Positions 25,311 through 33,917 of a stretch of DNA of 48,654 nucleotides are shown one piece after another. The first letter of the stretch is position 1. Each line of letters opens with the position of its first letter. The notes below the pieces were generated by a model. It saw only the letters and a list, made by a program, of their open reading frames with translations. It searched no databases and was not told the origin of the DNA. Location of the stretch: NCBI GenBank assembly GCA_013152205.1, contig JAADGV010000038.1:1-48654 (forward strand), in the 5' to 3' direction. This stretch comes from Planctomycetota bacterium (lineage in GTDB: Bacteria; Planctomycetota; Planctomycetia; Pirellulales; Lacipirellulaceae). Position numbers and translations under genes: made by a program.

Positions 25311-25655
25311 ATGTCAGAAACCTTTATCCTGATTCCTGGTCGGACCGCTGAGCAAGGTTGCGGTATCAGCGAGGGGAAATTTCAGGACAAGTACCAAAAT
25401 CAAATCAACACGTTGCAAGTGGCCCCAGGCGACATGCAGCGATTAGGAATTGCCGAGGGCGGCCGAGTTCGATTGACCAGCGAGCAGGGGCAAACGGTCG
25501 AAGTCGCCGTCAAGCCATCGAAGGGAGATGAGCTGCCAGAAGGACTGTTGTTCATACCCTATGGCGATATTTCTAGCAAGCTGATGGACGGCGATACCCA
25601 CGGCTCAGGCATGCCAACAAGCAAGGGAATCGATGTCAAGCTGGAAGTACTATAG
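25311..25655 (+). CDS. fwdD: Formylmethanofuran dehydrogenase subunit D (molybdopterin dinucleotide-binding)
   Basis: 114 residues matching the small FwdD/FmdD subunit, the domain that closes over the pterin dinucleotide. It begins FILIPGRTAEQGCGISEGKF, with LGIAEGGRVRLTSEQG and GDISSKLMDG later, all in family order. It partners FwdB, whose gene lies 660 nt downstream beyond a hicBA pair on the other strand. As I recall, methylotroph Fhc complexes lack this subunit, so its presence bears on the chemistry of this cluster. Confidence 0.85.
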   Translation: MSETFILIPGRTAEQGCGISEGKFQDKYQNQINTLQVAPGDMQRLGIAEGGRVRLTSEQGQTVEVAVKPSKGDELPEGLLFIPYGDISSKLMDGDTHGSGMPTSKGIDVKLEVL

Positions 25656-25711
25656 CCCGGCTATCCTGGCCGGAGTAACAAAACACACGACCGGCAACGG
25701 TCTCCAGCCAC

Positions 25712-25924
25712 TTACAAGAGGTCTTTGAATTCGTCTACGCTTAGCCCGGCGTCTCGTACGATGCCGCCCATCGTAAAAGCATTGATAGGATTATGTCTGG
25801 GGATCGTGAGAATTCTATTGTCTTTGGTCATCACGATATGTTTGCCCTGGCGAGCAATTTCAAAGCCAGCTTTTTCCAGAGCACGAACCGCCCGAAGATG
25901 ATTGACGCCCGGTATCCTTGGCAT
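25712..25924 (-). CDS. hicA: HicA-type mRNA interferase toxin
   Basis: 70 residues of the YcfA/HicA fold: a dsRNA-binding-like start (VNHLRAVRALEKAGFEIARQ), the catalytic His in QGKHIVM, and RILTIPRHNPINAFTMGGIV. HicA cleaves mRNA when free of HicB. Its start is 2 nt after hicB's stop, so the antitoxin is made first. The pair stands opposite to and between fwdD and fwdB. Confidence 0.92.
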   Translation of the reverse strand: MPRIPGVNHLRAVRALEKAGFEIARQGKHIVMTKDNRILTIPRHNPINAFTMGGIVRDAGLSVDEFKDLL

Positions 25925-25926
25925 AG

Positions 25927-26124
25927 TTAGACCGTTACATCCACTTCACGGATTTCAGCGCCAACAAGCTTTTCGTTGACTACGGAGAGATATTCGCGAA
26001 TCGCTTCGGAAATATTTTTCAGAGCTTCGGCTTCCGTGGTACCTTGAGACCAGCAGCCGGGCAAACCAGGGGCACTCGCACAGTAGCCTTCATCCGATTT
26101 TTGCAGTGCAATTTTGTATTTCAT
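25927..26124 (-). CDS. hicB: HicB-type antitoxin
   Basis: 65 residues, the short HicB form: 'KIALQKSDEGYCASAPGLPGCWSQGTTEAEALKNI' carries the partial RNase H fold (YCASAPGLPGC), with no separate DNA-binding domain visible at the C-terminus. It neutralises HicA. ATG 26124 with GGGAGAG upstream. Confidence 0.92.
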   Translation of the reverse strand: MKYKIALQKSDEGYCASAPGLPGCWSQGTTEAEALKNISEAIREYLSVVNEKLVGAEIREVDVTV

Positions 26125-26319
26125 GATGGTCTCTCCCTACGAAAGATTATACATTACTCTCCAGCAAGGGGAAACCACGCTGTTGAAAGATAGCCACCTT
26201 TGCCGACATAATAAGAATGATTCAGCAGTGCTGCTGATTAACCGGAGCTATGGCTCCCGTCGCGGGAAGATACACTTCGCCTCGCGAGATCGATTTCGAG
26301 ATGTGGTGAGGCCTAGAGC

Positions 26320-27669
26320 GTGGCTACTGTTTCGAGTAAGACGCCTGCGGCGACAGGCGAGTTAAAGATTATCAAAGACGCTACCTGCACCTTTTGTGGC
26401 TGCGTCTGCGACGATATCGACCTTTCGGTGCAAGACAATCATATCGTAAAAGCCCAACGCGCTTGCGTACTGGGCAAGGCATGGTTTCTGAATCACGAAA
26501 TCGAGGATCGGCCCTCGTGCTTAATCGATGGCAAGCCAGCCAGCGTCGAAGACGGATACCAACGTGCTGCTGAAATTCTCACCGCTGGCAAATATCCGAT
26601 CATTTACGGCCTGAGCGATTCGCCTTGCGAGGCCCAGCGTGTGGCTGTGAGTATTGCTGACTGGATTGACGGCACCATCGATACCACCACCAGCGTTTGT
26701 CATGGCCCGTCGGGCATGGCGTTTCAGGGCGTCGGCGAGGTGACCTGCACGCTGGGCGAAGTGGCAAACCGGGGCGACTTTATCATGTTCTGGGGATCGA
26801 ACCCCGCAGAGAGCCACCCGCGTCACTTCAGCAGGTATAGCCTGATGCCGAAAGGAATGTTTACGCCCAACGGTCGTAAGGATCGCACTTGCGTGGTTGT
26901 TGACGTACGCAAAACTAAAACGGCCAAGACTGCCGACATCATGTTGCAGATCAAGCCGCGGAAAGATTTCGAAGCACTCTGGACCTTGCGAGCCTTGGCC
27001 CGCGAGATTCAACTCGATGCTAAGCTAGTAAAACGCGAGACCGGCATCGAGTTGGCCGTCTGGCAAGATCTGATGGACCGGATGAAGGCAGCCAAGTTTG
27101 GTGTTATCTTTTTTGGCATGGGCCTAACGATGACCCGTGGCAAACATGCCAATGCCGAAGCCTTATTTGCACTCACTCGCGACATGAATGCCTACACGCG
27201 ATTTGTCGTAAAAGCAAACCGTGGGCATGGCAACGTGTCGGGAGCTGACAACGTGGTGACGTGGCGTACTGGTTATCCCTTTGGGGTGAATCACAACCGG
27301 GGCTATCCGCGTTTTAACCCGGGAGAGTATACCACGTCAGACACGCTGGCACGCGGCGAAGCCGATTGCGGGATGATGATCGCTTGCGACCCGATGGCGA
27401 ACTTCTCGCAGCCCGCCCGCGAACACTTGGCGTCGATCCCGTATATCGCCTTAGATGCCAAAGAAACACCGACGACGCGCGCCGCGGCAGTCGCATTTAC
27501 GGTAGCCACCTATGGTATTAACACGGGCGGCACCGTTTACCGCATGGATGATGTGCCGATCCCGTTACGCCCCGCATTCGATTCGCCACACCCGAGCGAT
27601 TTTGAAATCCTCACAGCGATTGAAATCCGAGTGAAAGCAATCCTACGGGCCAGAGAACGAGAAAAGTAA
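26320..27669 (+). CDS. fwdB: Formylmethanofuran dehydrogenase subunit B (tungsten/molybdenum subunit)
   Basis: 449 residues, GTG start at 26320 with GGTGAGG about 9 nt before. The catalytic subunit interconverts formate/CO2 and the formyl group bound to the furan cofactor. Ligands for a [4Fe-4S] cluster are all present: Cys23-x2-Cys26-x3-Cys30 and Cys49. The metal-ligand Cys127 stands in the motif SVCHGPSG, corresponding to the Cys/Sec of archaeal FwdB. Pterin-binding segments MFWGSNPAESHPRH and KANRGHGN are visible. It forms a unit with fwdA 95 nt downstream. No FwdC, FwdF or FwdG is encoded in the window. Confidence 0.9.
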   Translation: MATVSSKTPAATGELKIIKDATCTFCGCVCDDIDLSVQDNHIVKAQRACVLGKAWFLNHEIEDRPSCLIDGKPASVEDGYQRAAEILTAGKYPIIYGLSDSPCEAQRVAVSIADWIDGTIDTTTSVCHGPSGMAFQGVGEVTCTLGEVANRGDFIMFWGSNPAESHPRHFSRYSLMPKGMFTPNGRKDRTCVVVDVRKTKTAKTADIMLQIKPRKDFEALWTLRALAREIQLDAKLVKRETGIELAVWQDLMDRMKAAKFGVIFFGMGLTMTRGKHANAEALFALTRDMNAYTRFVVKANRGHGNVSGADNVVTWRTGYPFGVNHNRGYPRFNPGEYTTSDTLARGEADCGMMIACDPMANFSQPAREHLASIPYIALDAKETPTTRAAAVAFTVATYGINTGGTVYRMDDVPIPLRPAFDSPHPSDFEILTAIEIRVKAILRAREREK

Positions 27670-27764
27670 TTGTCACGCAGAGACGCTGAGACAGCAGAGT
27701 TGTAACCTAATGACCAGCATCCAACATCGACCAAAAGTATTGGCTACCTCCTGAAAAGTAACTC

Positions 27765-29423
27765 ATGTCTGATTCACTCATGAAAATCTCGCAAGGCACG
27801 ATCTACGACCCGGCTAACGGTGTCGAGGGGCTAGTGCGTGACCTTTGGATTTCTAACGGGAAAATCGTTGAGGCTCCCACCGATTCGTCGATGAAACCGA
27901 CCCGCGAGATCGATGCCCAAGGTTTAGTGGTGATGCCGGGCGGCATCGACATGCACTGCCATATTGCTGGGCCCAAGGTAAATGTCGCTCGCAAAATGCG
28001 GCCTGAAGAAAAACGCAAAGACGAGGTGATTCACCGCACGCAAAACATGCACAGCGGCACGATGGGCAGCGTCCCCAGCACGTTTGCCACTGGCTACAAA
28101 TACGCAGGTATGGGCTACACCACGGCATTCGACGCGGCAGTTCCCCCGTTAGGCGCGCGGCATGCCCATGAGGAGTTCGCTGATACTCCCTGCCTCGACA
28201 AGGGCTTTTACGTGTTGATGGGGAACAACCACTATGTGATGCAATCCATCAAACAGAACGAACCCCAAAAACTCAAAGCTTTCATTGCTTGGTTGCTGAC
28301 CGCGTCGAAGGGATTTGCTCCTAAATTAGTAAACCCAGGCGGCGTCGAAGTTTGGAAACACAAACAAGCGGGCAATGTTCACGGGCTGGATTCCTTGGTC
28401 GACCATTTCGGCGTGACGCCGCGACAGATCATCAGCCAAGTTGCACAAGCGGCCCAGGAACTCAGGTTGCCTCACCCGGTGCATATCCATTGCAACAACC
28501 TAGGAATGCCGGGCAATTGGGAAACAACGCTCGCAACGATGGAGGCACTCGAAGGTCGTCGTGGCCATATCACGCATATCCAATTCCACAGCTACGGCGG
28601 CGGCGATGGCGACGAGAACACGTTTAATAGCAAGGTGGTGCCGCTGGCCGAATATGTAAATTCGCACCCGAATATTACGGTCGACGTCGGGCAAGTGCTG
28701 TTCGGCGAAACAACTAGCATGACCGGCGATGGGCCCTTGGGTTATTTTCTGTCGAACATTTATGGCGGCAAGTGGTTCAGCAGCGATACCGAAATGGAAG
28801 GCGGTTGCGGGATCACGCCAATCAAATACAAGAACAAGTCGTTGGTACATGCCTTGCAATGGGCAATCGGCCTGGAATGGTACCTGCTGGTCAAAGATCC
28901 CTGGCGAGTGGTGATGAGCACCGACCATCCCAACGGCGGATCGTTCCTGGCCTATCCACAAATTATTCGTTTTTTGATGGACCGAACCTATCGGCAAGAC
29001 GTACTGAAAACGTGCCACCCGTTGGTTGGCAAACGGTCGACGCTCGTTGATTTGGATCGCGAGTATACGTTGAACGAGATAGCGATCATCACCCGTGCCG
29101 GACCTGCCCGAATTTTAGGGCTCAAGCATAAGGGACAGTTGGGCGTGGGGGCCGACGCCGACATTACCATTTACACCCCCCATGAAAACAAAGAGACCAT
29201 GTTCGAGTTGCCTCGCTTGGTCATCAAGTCGGGCGAGATCATTGTCGAGAACGGCGATTTGCGCGAAGCACACATTGGGCGCACGTTGCATGTGATGCCC
29301 GAATACGACGTTGAGGTTGAAACCTACATCCAAGAATGGTTCGAAAAATACTACTCGATCCAATGGCGAAACTACCCCGTCGACGCCAGTTATCTACACA
29401 ACCCAAAAATAATAAGCGGCTAG
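27765..29423 (+). CDS. fwdA: Formylmethanofuran dehydrogenase subunit A (amidohydrolase)
   Basis: 552 residues, the dinuclear zinc amidohydrolase subunit that joins formate to, or releases it from, the amino group of the furan cofactor. Metal ligands include His64-x-His66 (IDMHCHIAG), His240 and His242 (HIHCNNLGMPGN) and Asp387 (STDHPNGG). Segments ATGYKYAGMGYTTAFDAAVP and GRRGHITHIQFHSYGG are diagnostic. Length agrees with archaeal FwdA and bacterial FhcA. The stop overlaps mobA's stop by four bases in convergent orientation. Confidence 0.93.
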   Translation: MSDSLMKISQGTIYDPANGVEGLVRDLWISNGKIVEAPTDSSMKPTREIDAQGLVVMPGGIDMHCHIAGPKVNVARKMRPEEKRKDEVIHRTQNMHSGTMGSVPSTFATGYKYAGMGYTTAFDAAVPPLGARHAHEEFADTPCLDKGFYVLMGNNHYVMQSIKQNEPQKLKAFIAWLLTASKGFAPKLVNPGGVEVWKHKQAGNVHGLDSLVDHFGVTPRQIISQVAQAAQELRLPHPVHIHCNNLGMPGNWETTLATMEALEGRRGHITHIQFHSYGGGDGDENTFNSKVVPLAEYVNSHPNITVDVGQVLFGETTSMTGDGPLGYFLSNIYGGKWFSSDTEMEGGCGITPIKYKNKSLVHALQWAIGLEWYLLVKDPWRVVMSTDHPNGGSFLAYPQIIRFLMDRTYRQDVLKTCHPLVGKRSTLVDLDREYTLNEIAIITRAGPARILGLKHKGQLGVGADADITIYTPHENKETMFELPRLVIKSGEIIVENGDLREAHIGRTLHVMPEYDVEVETYIQEWFEKYYSIQWRNYPVDASYLHNPKIISG

Positions 29424-30040
29424 CAGCACTTCCCTCCTTCGCCCATCCTCAACGCCTTTTGATAATCTTCCGGACGGTTGCAGTTCACCAACGAGGCTAG
29501 TTCGGCATCGGTTTCGCGAAGCAACTCAACCGGCACTTCACGGGTTGCAGAAAGTTCAAACAAAAACGTCGGGCGAAGTTGATCTCTATCTAACAGTTCT
29601 TGGGTCTGTTTGAGTACCCGAGTACGATAAACAGCGGCCAGGGGATGATGGTATTTGCCGTCTACGGGAACAGCAATATCATGATCTCCAAGCAGCTTGA
29701 ACATCTGCTCGACAAAGGCAGGAACAAGCAACGGCACGTCGCAACCAGTAACAAAAGCGGCATCAACACGATCCGGCAACGCACGTAGCCCGGCGGCCAA
29801 ACCCTCCAAAGGCCCACGGTCTTCCCGAGCATCGTGCGCTAGCCTGATCTCGCTTGGCAATGGCGGCAACTCCTGCCCCACGGCAGCCACCACCGCAATG
29901 TTGTCGGGCGAGACGACTTCGCTCACCAACCGCACAACGCGCAGCAGCATCACCTCCTCTCCAAATGGCAGCAACGCTTTCGAGCTACCCATCCGAGAAG
30001 ATTTGCCACCACAAAGAATAATCGCACCACGCTGCTTCAT
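29420..30040 (-). CDS. mobA: Molybdenum cofactor guanylyltransferase
   Basis: 206 residues from ATG 30040. The GTP-binding start IILCGGKSSRMGSSKALLPFG is the MobA signature; later VTGCDVPLLVP carries the metal-binding Asp. MobA attaches GMP to molybdopterin, making the dinucleotide used by FwdB/FwdD-type enzymes, which fits its location next to fwdA. It ends GEGGKCC, an unusual cysteine pair. Confidence 0.92.
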   Translation of the reverse strand: MKQRGAIILCGGKSSRMGSSKALLPFGEEVMLLRVVRLVSEVVSPDNIAVVAAVGQELPPLPSEIRLAHDAREDRGPLEGLAAGLRALPDRVDAAFVTGCDVPLLVPAFVEQMFKLLGDHDIAVPVDGKYHHPLAAVYRTRVLKQTQELLDRDQLRPTFLFELSATREVPVELLRETDAELASLVNCNRPEDYQKALRMGEGGKCC

Positions 30041-30301
30041 CAAAATTTCGAGTCCGAGCTACCAGAAAAAAATAACCGCGACTCTACGAGTCGCCGGAAC
30101 CCCCAAACCCACGTCCAAAGAGCAACCTACCAAATCCCGCGGCCCAATTTCCACAAAAAACCGCACGCACCAATAAAACGGTCGCAATTGCCCCCTAAAC
30201 ATGCAAAAATCATGCAAGATGATTTGCCACCTCGCAATGCACCCAGCCGGACCGCCACGCGGTCCACGGCAAACAGCCACTCCCACCGGAGAAAAGCTAA
30301 A

Positions 30302-31054
30302 ATGAAAAACGTCTACTACTTCGCCTCATTGCTCATCGTTGTAGCAGCAATTTCTTCGCCACTCCAAGCGACTGAAGACGGATGGATTCACCTAAAATGT
30401 GATGCCGCGATGGAGTCTTGGCAAGGAGAGAACCCGAAGTGGACCGTCGGCGGCGAGGTGGTTTTGGATGAAAAAAACTCCAAGTACCTGATTGCTAAGC
30501 CCGGTGAAAATGTTCTTGTGAGCTTAAATCATGAACCAACAGAACTGTGTAACCTCTCAAGCAAACAGCTATTTAGCGACCATGAAGTGCATGTCGAATT
30601 TCTGGTGCCCAACAACTCGAACGCGGGCGTCAAGTTGCAAGGGCTCTATGAAATACAGATTCGCGATACACACGGCAAACCGAATCCTGCCGCCAACGAC
30701 TGCGGAGGTATTTACCCTAGGGCTGAGTTGCGACCACGCTACCACCTAATCGACAAAGGGGTGCCGCCGCGAACCAATGCCGCCAAACCAGCAGGCCAGT
30801 GGCAGACTCTAGACATTGTATTTCAGGCCCCGAGGTTTGATGCTAAAGGCCAAAAAACAGAGAATGCTAGATTTATGAAAGTTGTCCTCAATGGTGAAGT
30901 GATCCACGAGGATGTCGAATTGAAATGGCCAACCGGCCATGCTTGGCGCACCAAGCCGGAAGTTGTTGAAGGCCCTGTGTTTTTGCAAGGCGACCATGGC
31001 CCGGTTGCCTATCGAAATGTTAGGGTTCGCCCGCTCGCACAACACGAGAAGTAG
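30302..31054 (+). CDS. Secreted DUF1080 (3-keto-disaccharide hydrolase) protein
   Basis: 250 residues from ATG 30302, preceded by GGAGA; an earlier frame start gives no signal peptide and is rejected. Signal peptide MKNVYYFASLLIVVAAISSPLQA. The lectin-like jellyroll has the family's segments 'HVEFLVPNNSNAGVKLQGLYEIQIRDTHG' (split over strands) and DCGGIYPRAEL, ending with GPVAYRNVRVRPL. Members cleave 3-keto-glycosides in pathways that also use Gfo/Idh/MocA dehydrogenases. Exported to the periplasm. Confidence 0.9.
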   Translation: MKNVYYFASLLIVVAAISSPLQATEDGWIHLKCDAAMESWQGENPKWTVGGEVVLDEKNSKYLIAKPGENVLVSLNHEPTELCNLSSKQLFSDHEVHVEFLVPNNSNAGVKLQGLYEIQIRDTHGKPNPAANDCGGIYPRAELRPRYHLIDKGVPPRTNAAKPAGQWQTLDIVFQAPRFDAKGQKTENARFMKVVLNGEVIHEDVELKWPTGHAWRTKPEVVEGPVFLQGDHGPVAYRNVRVRPLAQHEK

Positions 31055-31095
31055 GCGCTAGCAGCCACGCCACTACCACGATCAATCGCAAAAAA

Positions 31096-32445
31096 TTATC
31101 TCGACCGCTTGCCTACGCGGAGTCCCCAGACTTCTCCAGGCGACTTGTTGTGGTAGACGCGTGCTTTGATTTTTGCAAGGACGACTGCGTCGGGTGCGAT
31201 TTCGACAGCGCGAAACGATCCGCCATTCGCCTCCGCAACTTGTTTGAGCTTTTGTGCTGCTTTGCCGGTTTTTCCGGTACCGATGCCAAACGTATGGATG
31301 GGAAACGAACGTCCCGTGCGATCGAGGAGAAATCGCAGGCGACGCTGATCTCTGGTGCTGTCGAGATCGCCGTCGGTTAGCAAATAGACAACGTCAGGAC
31401 GAATTGCAGTTGCTGCTGCCAAGGCTTCGTCGACCTCATTGCCTACACAGAGTTCAACCGTGTCGAGCCACCGTTCGAGCAACCGCTTGTTTTCGTCGGT
31501 GGCGCGGACAAAGTGTTGAGGGGCATTCGGATAGAAAATCGGGTAGAGGGCATCGCTATAAAAAATGACGTAAAACTGCTGCTTTGGGGTGAGAGATTCA
31601 ACGCTGCGTAGGAGTTCGGCAATGAGCGTTTCAAATTCTCCAGTAATCATGCCGCCCGAGTTGTCGAGCACAAAAACAATGCGATTGCCTTCAATTTTGG
31701 TACCGAAGAAATCCGCCAGAGGAGCGTTGCCCAGACCCTCGCCAAAGTTTGCACTGCCTTGGCCGGCTTCGCCGAAAATCACGCCAAGGTCGCTCAGACT
31801 TTCTGAGTTGACCGCCATTTCGCCAGAGAGTTCTTGGAAAGTAGATTCCGCCGAGAGGTCAGAAAGCCCTGCGATACCGGGGTCCGACACGTTGGGGACA
31901 AGTTCAAGGTCGACCGCTTCTAGTTCTTCAGGGGGGGCGAATTCAACGTCTTCGAGTATCTCGATTTGCTCAAGCTGCTCGCTTGGTTCTAAGCTAAATA
32001 AAACACTGTCGTCAGGCACAGGTTGCCCCGCTTGCGAAAGAAAACCGAGGGGAAGCAGCAACACGGCATGGAGCATGAGGCTGGCTACCCAGGAGGGAGT
32101 TTTTTGTTTGGGTTTGGTAGACAGAACAATGTGAATACCGGAAGTCTGCTCTGAGGATGTGTCTTGGTTGGTTGGGGTGGGTTCTGAATCAACCAGGCTT
32201 GAGGGTGGTTGGTGAAAACGAAATCTTTGTGTAGGGGTGTTTGCGTTCGACGCGGTATCAATGCGCACCTTTTGCTGGAGATCAGCAGCCTCTGCTGCGG
32301 AGACGTTGAAGGAGAAGGTTTCCATTGCTTCGCTGTCGATATCCACAGAGCGTGCCGTAGGCTTGAACTTTCGCCGCGACGCCGATGTGGCGTCATTGCC
32401 CCTGGGCGTAGGGGAACGATTCGACTTGGACGAGTCAGAAGACAT
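31096..32445 (-). CDS. Membrane-anchored von Willebrand factor A protein
   Basis: 449 residues from ATG 32445. An N-terminal hydrophilic disordered section (about 1-115) precedes one transmembrane helix (WVASLMLHAVLLLPLGFLSQ), then an acidic linker rich in Glu and Leu and a vWA domain from about residue 255. The metal site is altered: DNSGGM instead of DxSxS, while LLTDGDLD keeps the later Asp. Members of this planctomycete group have unknown partners. No MoxR or other vWA gene is adjacent, which argues against a Bat/MoxR system. Confidence 0.8.
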   Translation of the reverse strand: MSSDSSKSNRSPTPRGNDATSASRRKFKPTARSVDIDSEAMETFSFNVSAAEAADLQQKVRIDTASNANTPTQRFRFHQPPSSLVDSEPTPTNQDTSSEQTSGIHIVLSTKPKQKTPSWVASLMLHAVLLLPLGFLSQAGQPVPDDSVLFSLEPSEQLEQIEILEDVEFAPPEELEAVDLELVPNVSDPGIAGLSDLSAESTFQELSGEMAVNSESLSDLGVIFGEAGQGSANFGEGLGNAPLADFFGTKIEGNRIVFVLDNSGGMITGEFETLIAELLRSVESLTPKQQFYVIFYSDALYPIFYPNAPQHFVRATDENKRLLERWLDTVELCVGNEVDEALAAATAIRPDVVYLLTDGDLDSTRDQRRLRFLLDRTGRSFPIHTFGIGTGKTGKAAQKLKQVAEANGGSFRAVEIAPDAVVLAKIKARVYHNKSPGEVWGLRVGKRSR

Positions 32446-32524
32446 CGCTGTAGACCACAAGTAAAAGTGAATAGACTTTCCTGAGGAATAACCACCCACA
32501 GTAGTTCACCGTCATTGTAACAGG

Positions 32525-32557
32525 AAGTGCTAGCAAACAAGCGGCTTGCTAGCACTT
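32525..32557. other. Perfect 12-bp hairpin
   Basis: AAGTGCTAGCAA (32525-32536) and TTGCTAGCACTT (32546-32557) with a 9-base loop, in the gap between the divergent vWA and oxygenase genes. A weak T-run (TTTT) follows. It could be a terminator or an operator shared by the two genes. Confidence 0.6.
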
Positions 32558-32771
32558 TTCCATCCATTTGGTAGGTGAAGCATGGCAATTGCCGGGTTTC
32601 CTCGCGAAATCGTTGGACCTGTCAGTTGGAGCATCCGATATTTCATCTAGTCTACCTGATCGATAAGACCCGCGAATATTGTTTATCTGGGCAAGTCGCC
32701 CACGGATCAGAGTGACATTGCTAGATGGCCAATCCTCTCATTTCACGCCCCTGCTTGGGCATGTACGACCC

Positions 32772-33872
32772 ATGAATTTGCACCCAAAACTACGCCCACT
32801 GTGGCAGCGAGCCTTGTTTCTGCCGGCTTTGACTGCGTTGATGGCATACAAGGCACTCCATCTGCCTCGGTTCATATTGCCGCGCGCAATTCGGTCGATT
32901 GTGACCAATTGGGAATACTCGATGTTTTGGCTGCTGATTAAGTCTGGGGGAACACGCGCGTATATCGATCAGCCTTGTGAATTCGTAATGCCAGACACGT
33001 TTGAGCCTAAAGTGAAAGTTGCTCCCAAGTATCAATTAACCTCAGATCAAGTTCAGAAGTTCAACGAAGAAGGGTTCATTGGGCCTTTCGATGCGTTTTC
33101 TCGCAAGGAGATGGCCGAGCTTCGGCTAGAGATGTTGGCCCTCGAAAATACGAAGTCGAAGACCTATGGGTTCTGCACGCCACGAGATCGCCACTTCGAA
33201 ATGCCGTTGCAGTGGGATTGCATGACCAGCCCTGCAATTACCGAGCGGGTTGCACAGTTGCTGGGCCCTGACCTGCTATGTTGGCGTTCTCAGTTGTTTT
33301 ATAAGGGGCCCCATTCGCCGGCGATTCAATTCCACCAAGCGAGTACGTTTATGGTGGAAGACTATCTCGATCCTGCAATTTTTCCGCAAAACACGAGCGA
33401 AATTTTTCAGCTTACGGTTTGGGTCGCCGTAGATGATGCGACGCCGGAAAATGGTTGCCTTCAATTTGTACGTGGAACTCACGACCGAATCCGTACGATC
33501 AAATTTGGGGGCGAGGAAGGGTTTTATAATGCTAGGTTCTCGTTGGAGTTCGACCAGGAGCAGAGCCGCATTGAGACCGTTCCCGTGGAATCGGGTCAGT
33601 TCATTATTTTTACCGAACGGTGCATTCATGGTTCGCCTCCGAATACTACCGACCAACACCGCTTAGCATTCAACTCGCGGATCATCCCCACAAGTGTTCC
33701 AGCTTATACCGACAAAGAAAAATACCGATCTGTTTACAATGGTGGGAAATATCACCTAAAACACTGGGGCGTGTCTGTGTTGCGTGGAGAAGATCGTTAT
33801 CAATTAAGCAGAACCGTCGATCCAAAGGCGTTGCACCAACAGTTGGCAACCGAGCAACGGCGTGCCGCCTAG
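32772..33872 (+). CDS. PhyH-like Fe(II)/2-oxoglutarate oxygenase with HxA in place of HxD
   Basis: 366 residues from ATG 32772; a TTG further upstream (32679) is possible. The phytanoyl-CoA dioxygenase fold is visible: first metal His188 in FHQASTF, distal His286 in CIHGSPPN and 2-oxoglutarate-binding Arg297 eleven residues later. The usual HxD carboxylate is Ala190, the arrangement found in Fe(II)/2OG halogenases, or else it signals loss of activity. A hydrophobic segment near the start (LPALTALMAYKAL) may bind membrane. It is followed after 45 nt by an SDR gene, a likely operon partner. Substrate unknown. Confidence 0.85.
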   Translation: MNLHPKLRPLWQRALFLPALTALMAYKALHLPRFILPRAIRSIVTNWEYSMFWLLIKSGGTRAYIDQPCEFVMPDTFEPKVKVAPKYQLTSDQVQKFNEEGFIGPFDAFSRKEMAELRLEMLALENTKSKTYGFCTPRDRHFEMPLQWDCMTSPAITERVAQLLGPDLLCWRSQLFYKGPHSPAIQFHQASTFMVEDYLDPAIFPQNTSEIFQLTVWVAVDDATPENGCLQFVRGTHDRIRTIKFGGEEGFYNARFSLEFDQEQSRIETVPVESGQFIIFTERCIHGSPPNTTDQHRLAFNSRIIPTSVPAYTDKEKYRSVYNGGKYHLKHWGVSVLRGEDRYQLSRTVDPKALHQQLATEQRRAA

Positions 33873-33917
33873 TGACGATTCTTCGCCAAAGTAAACACAA
33901 GAACATTCGGGGGATTC

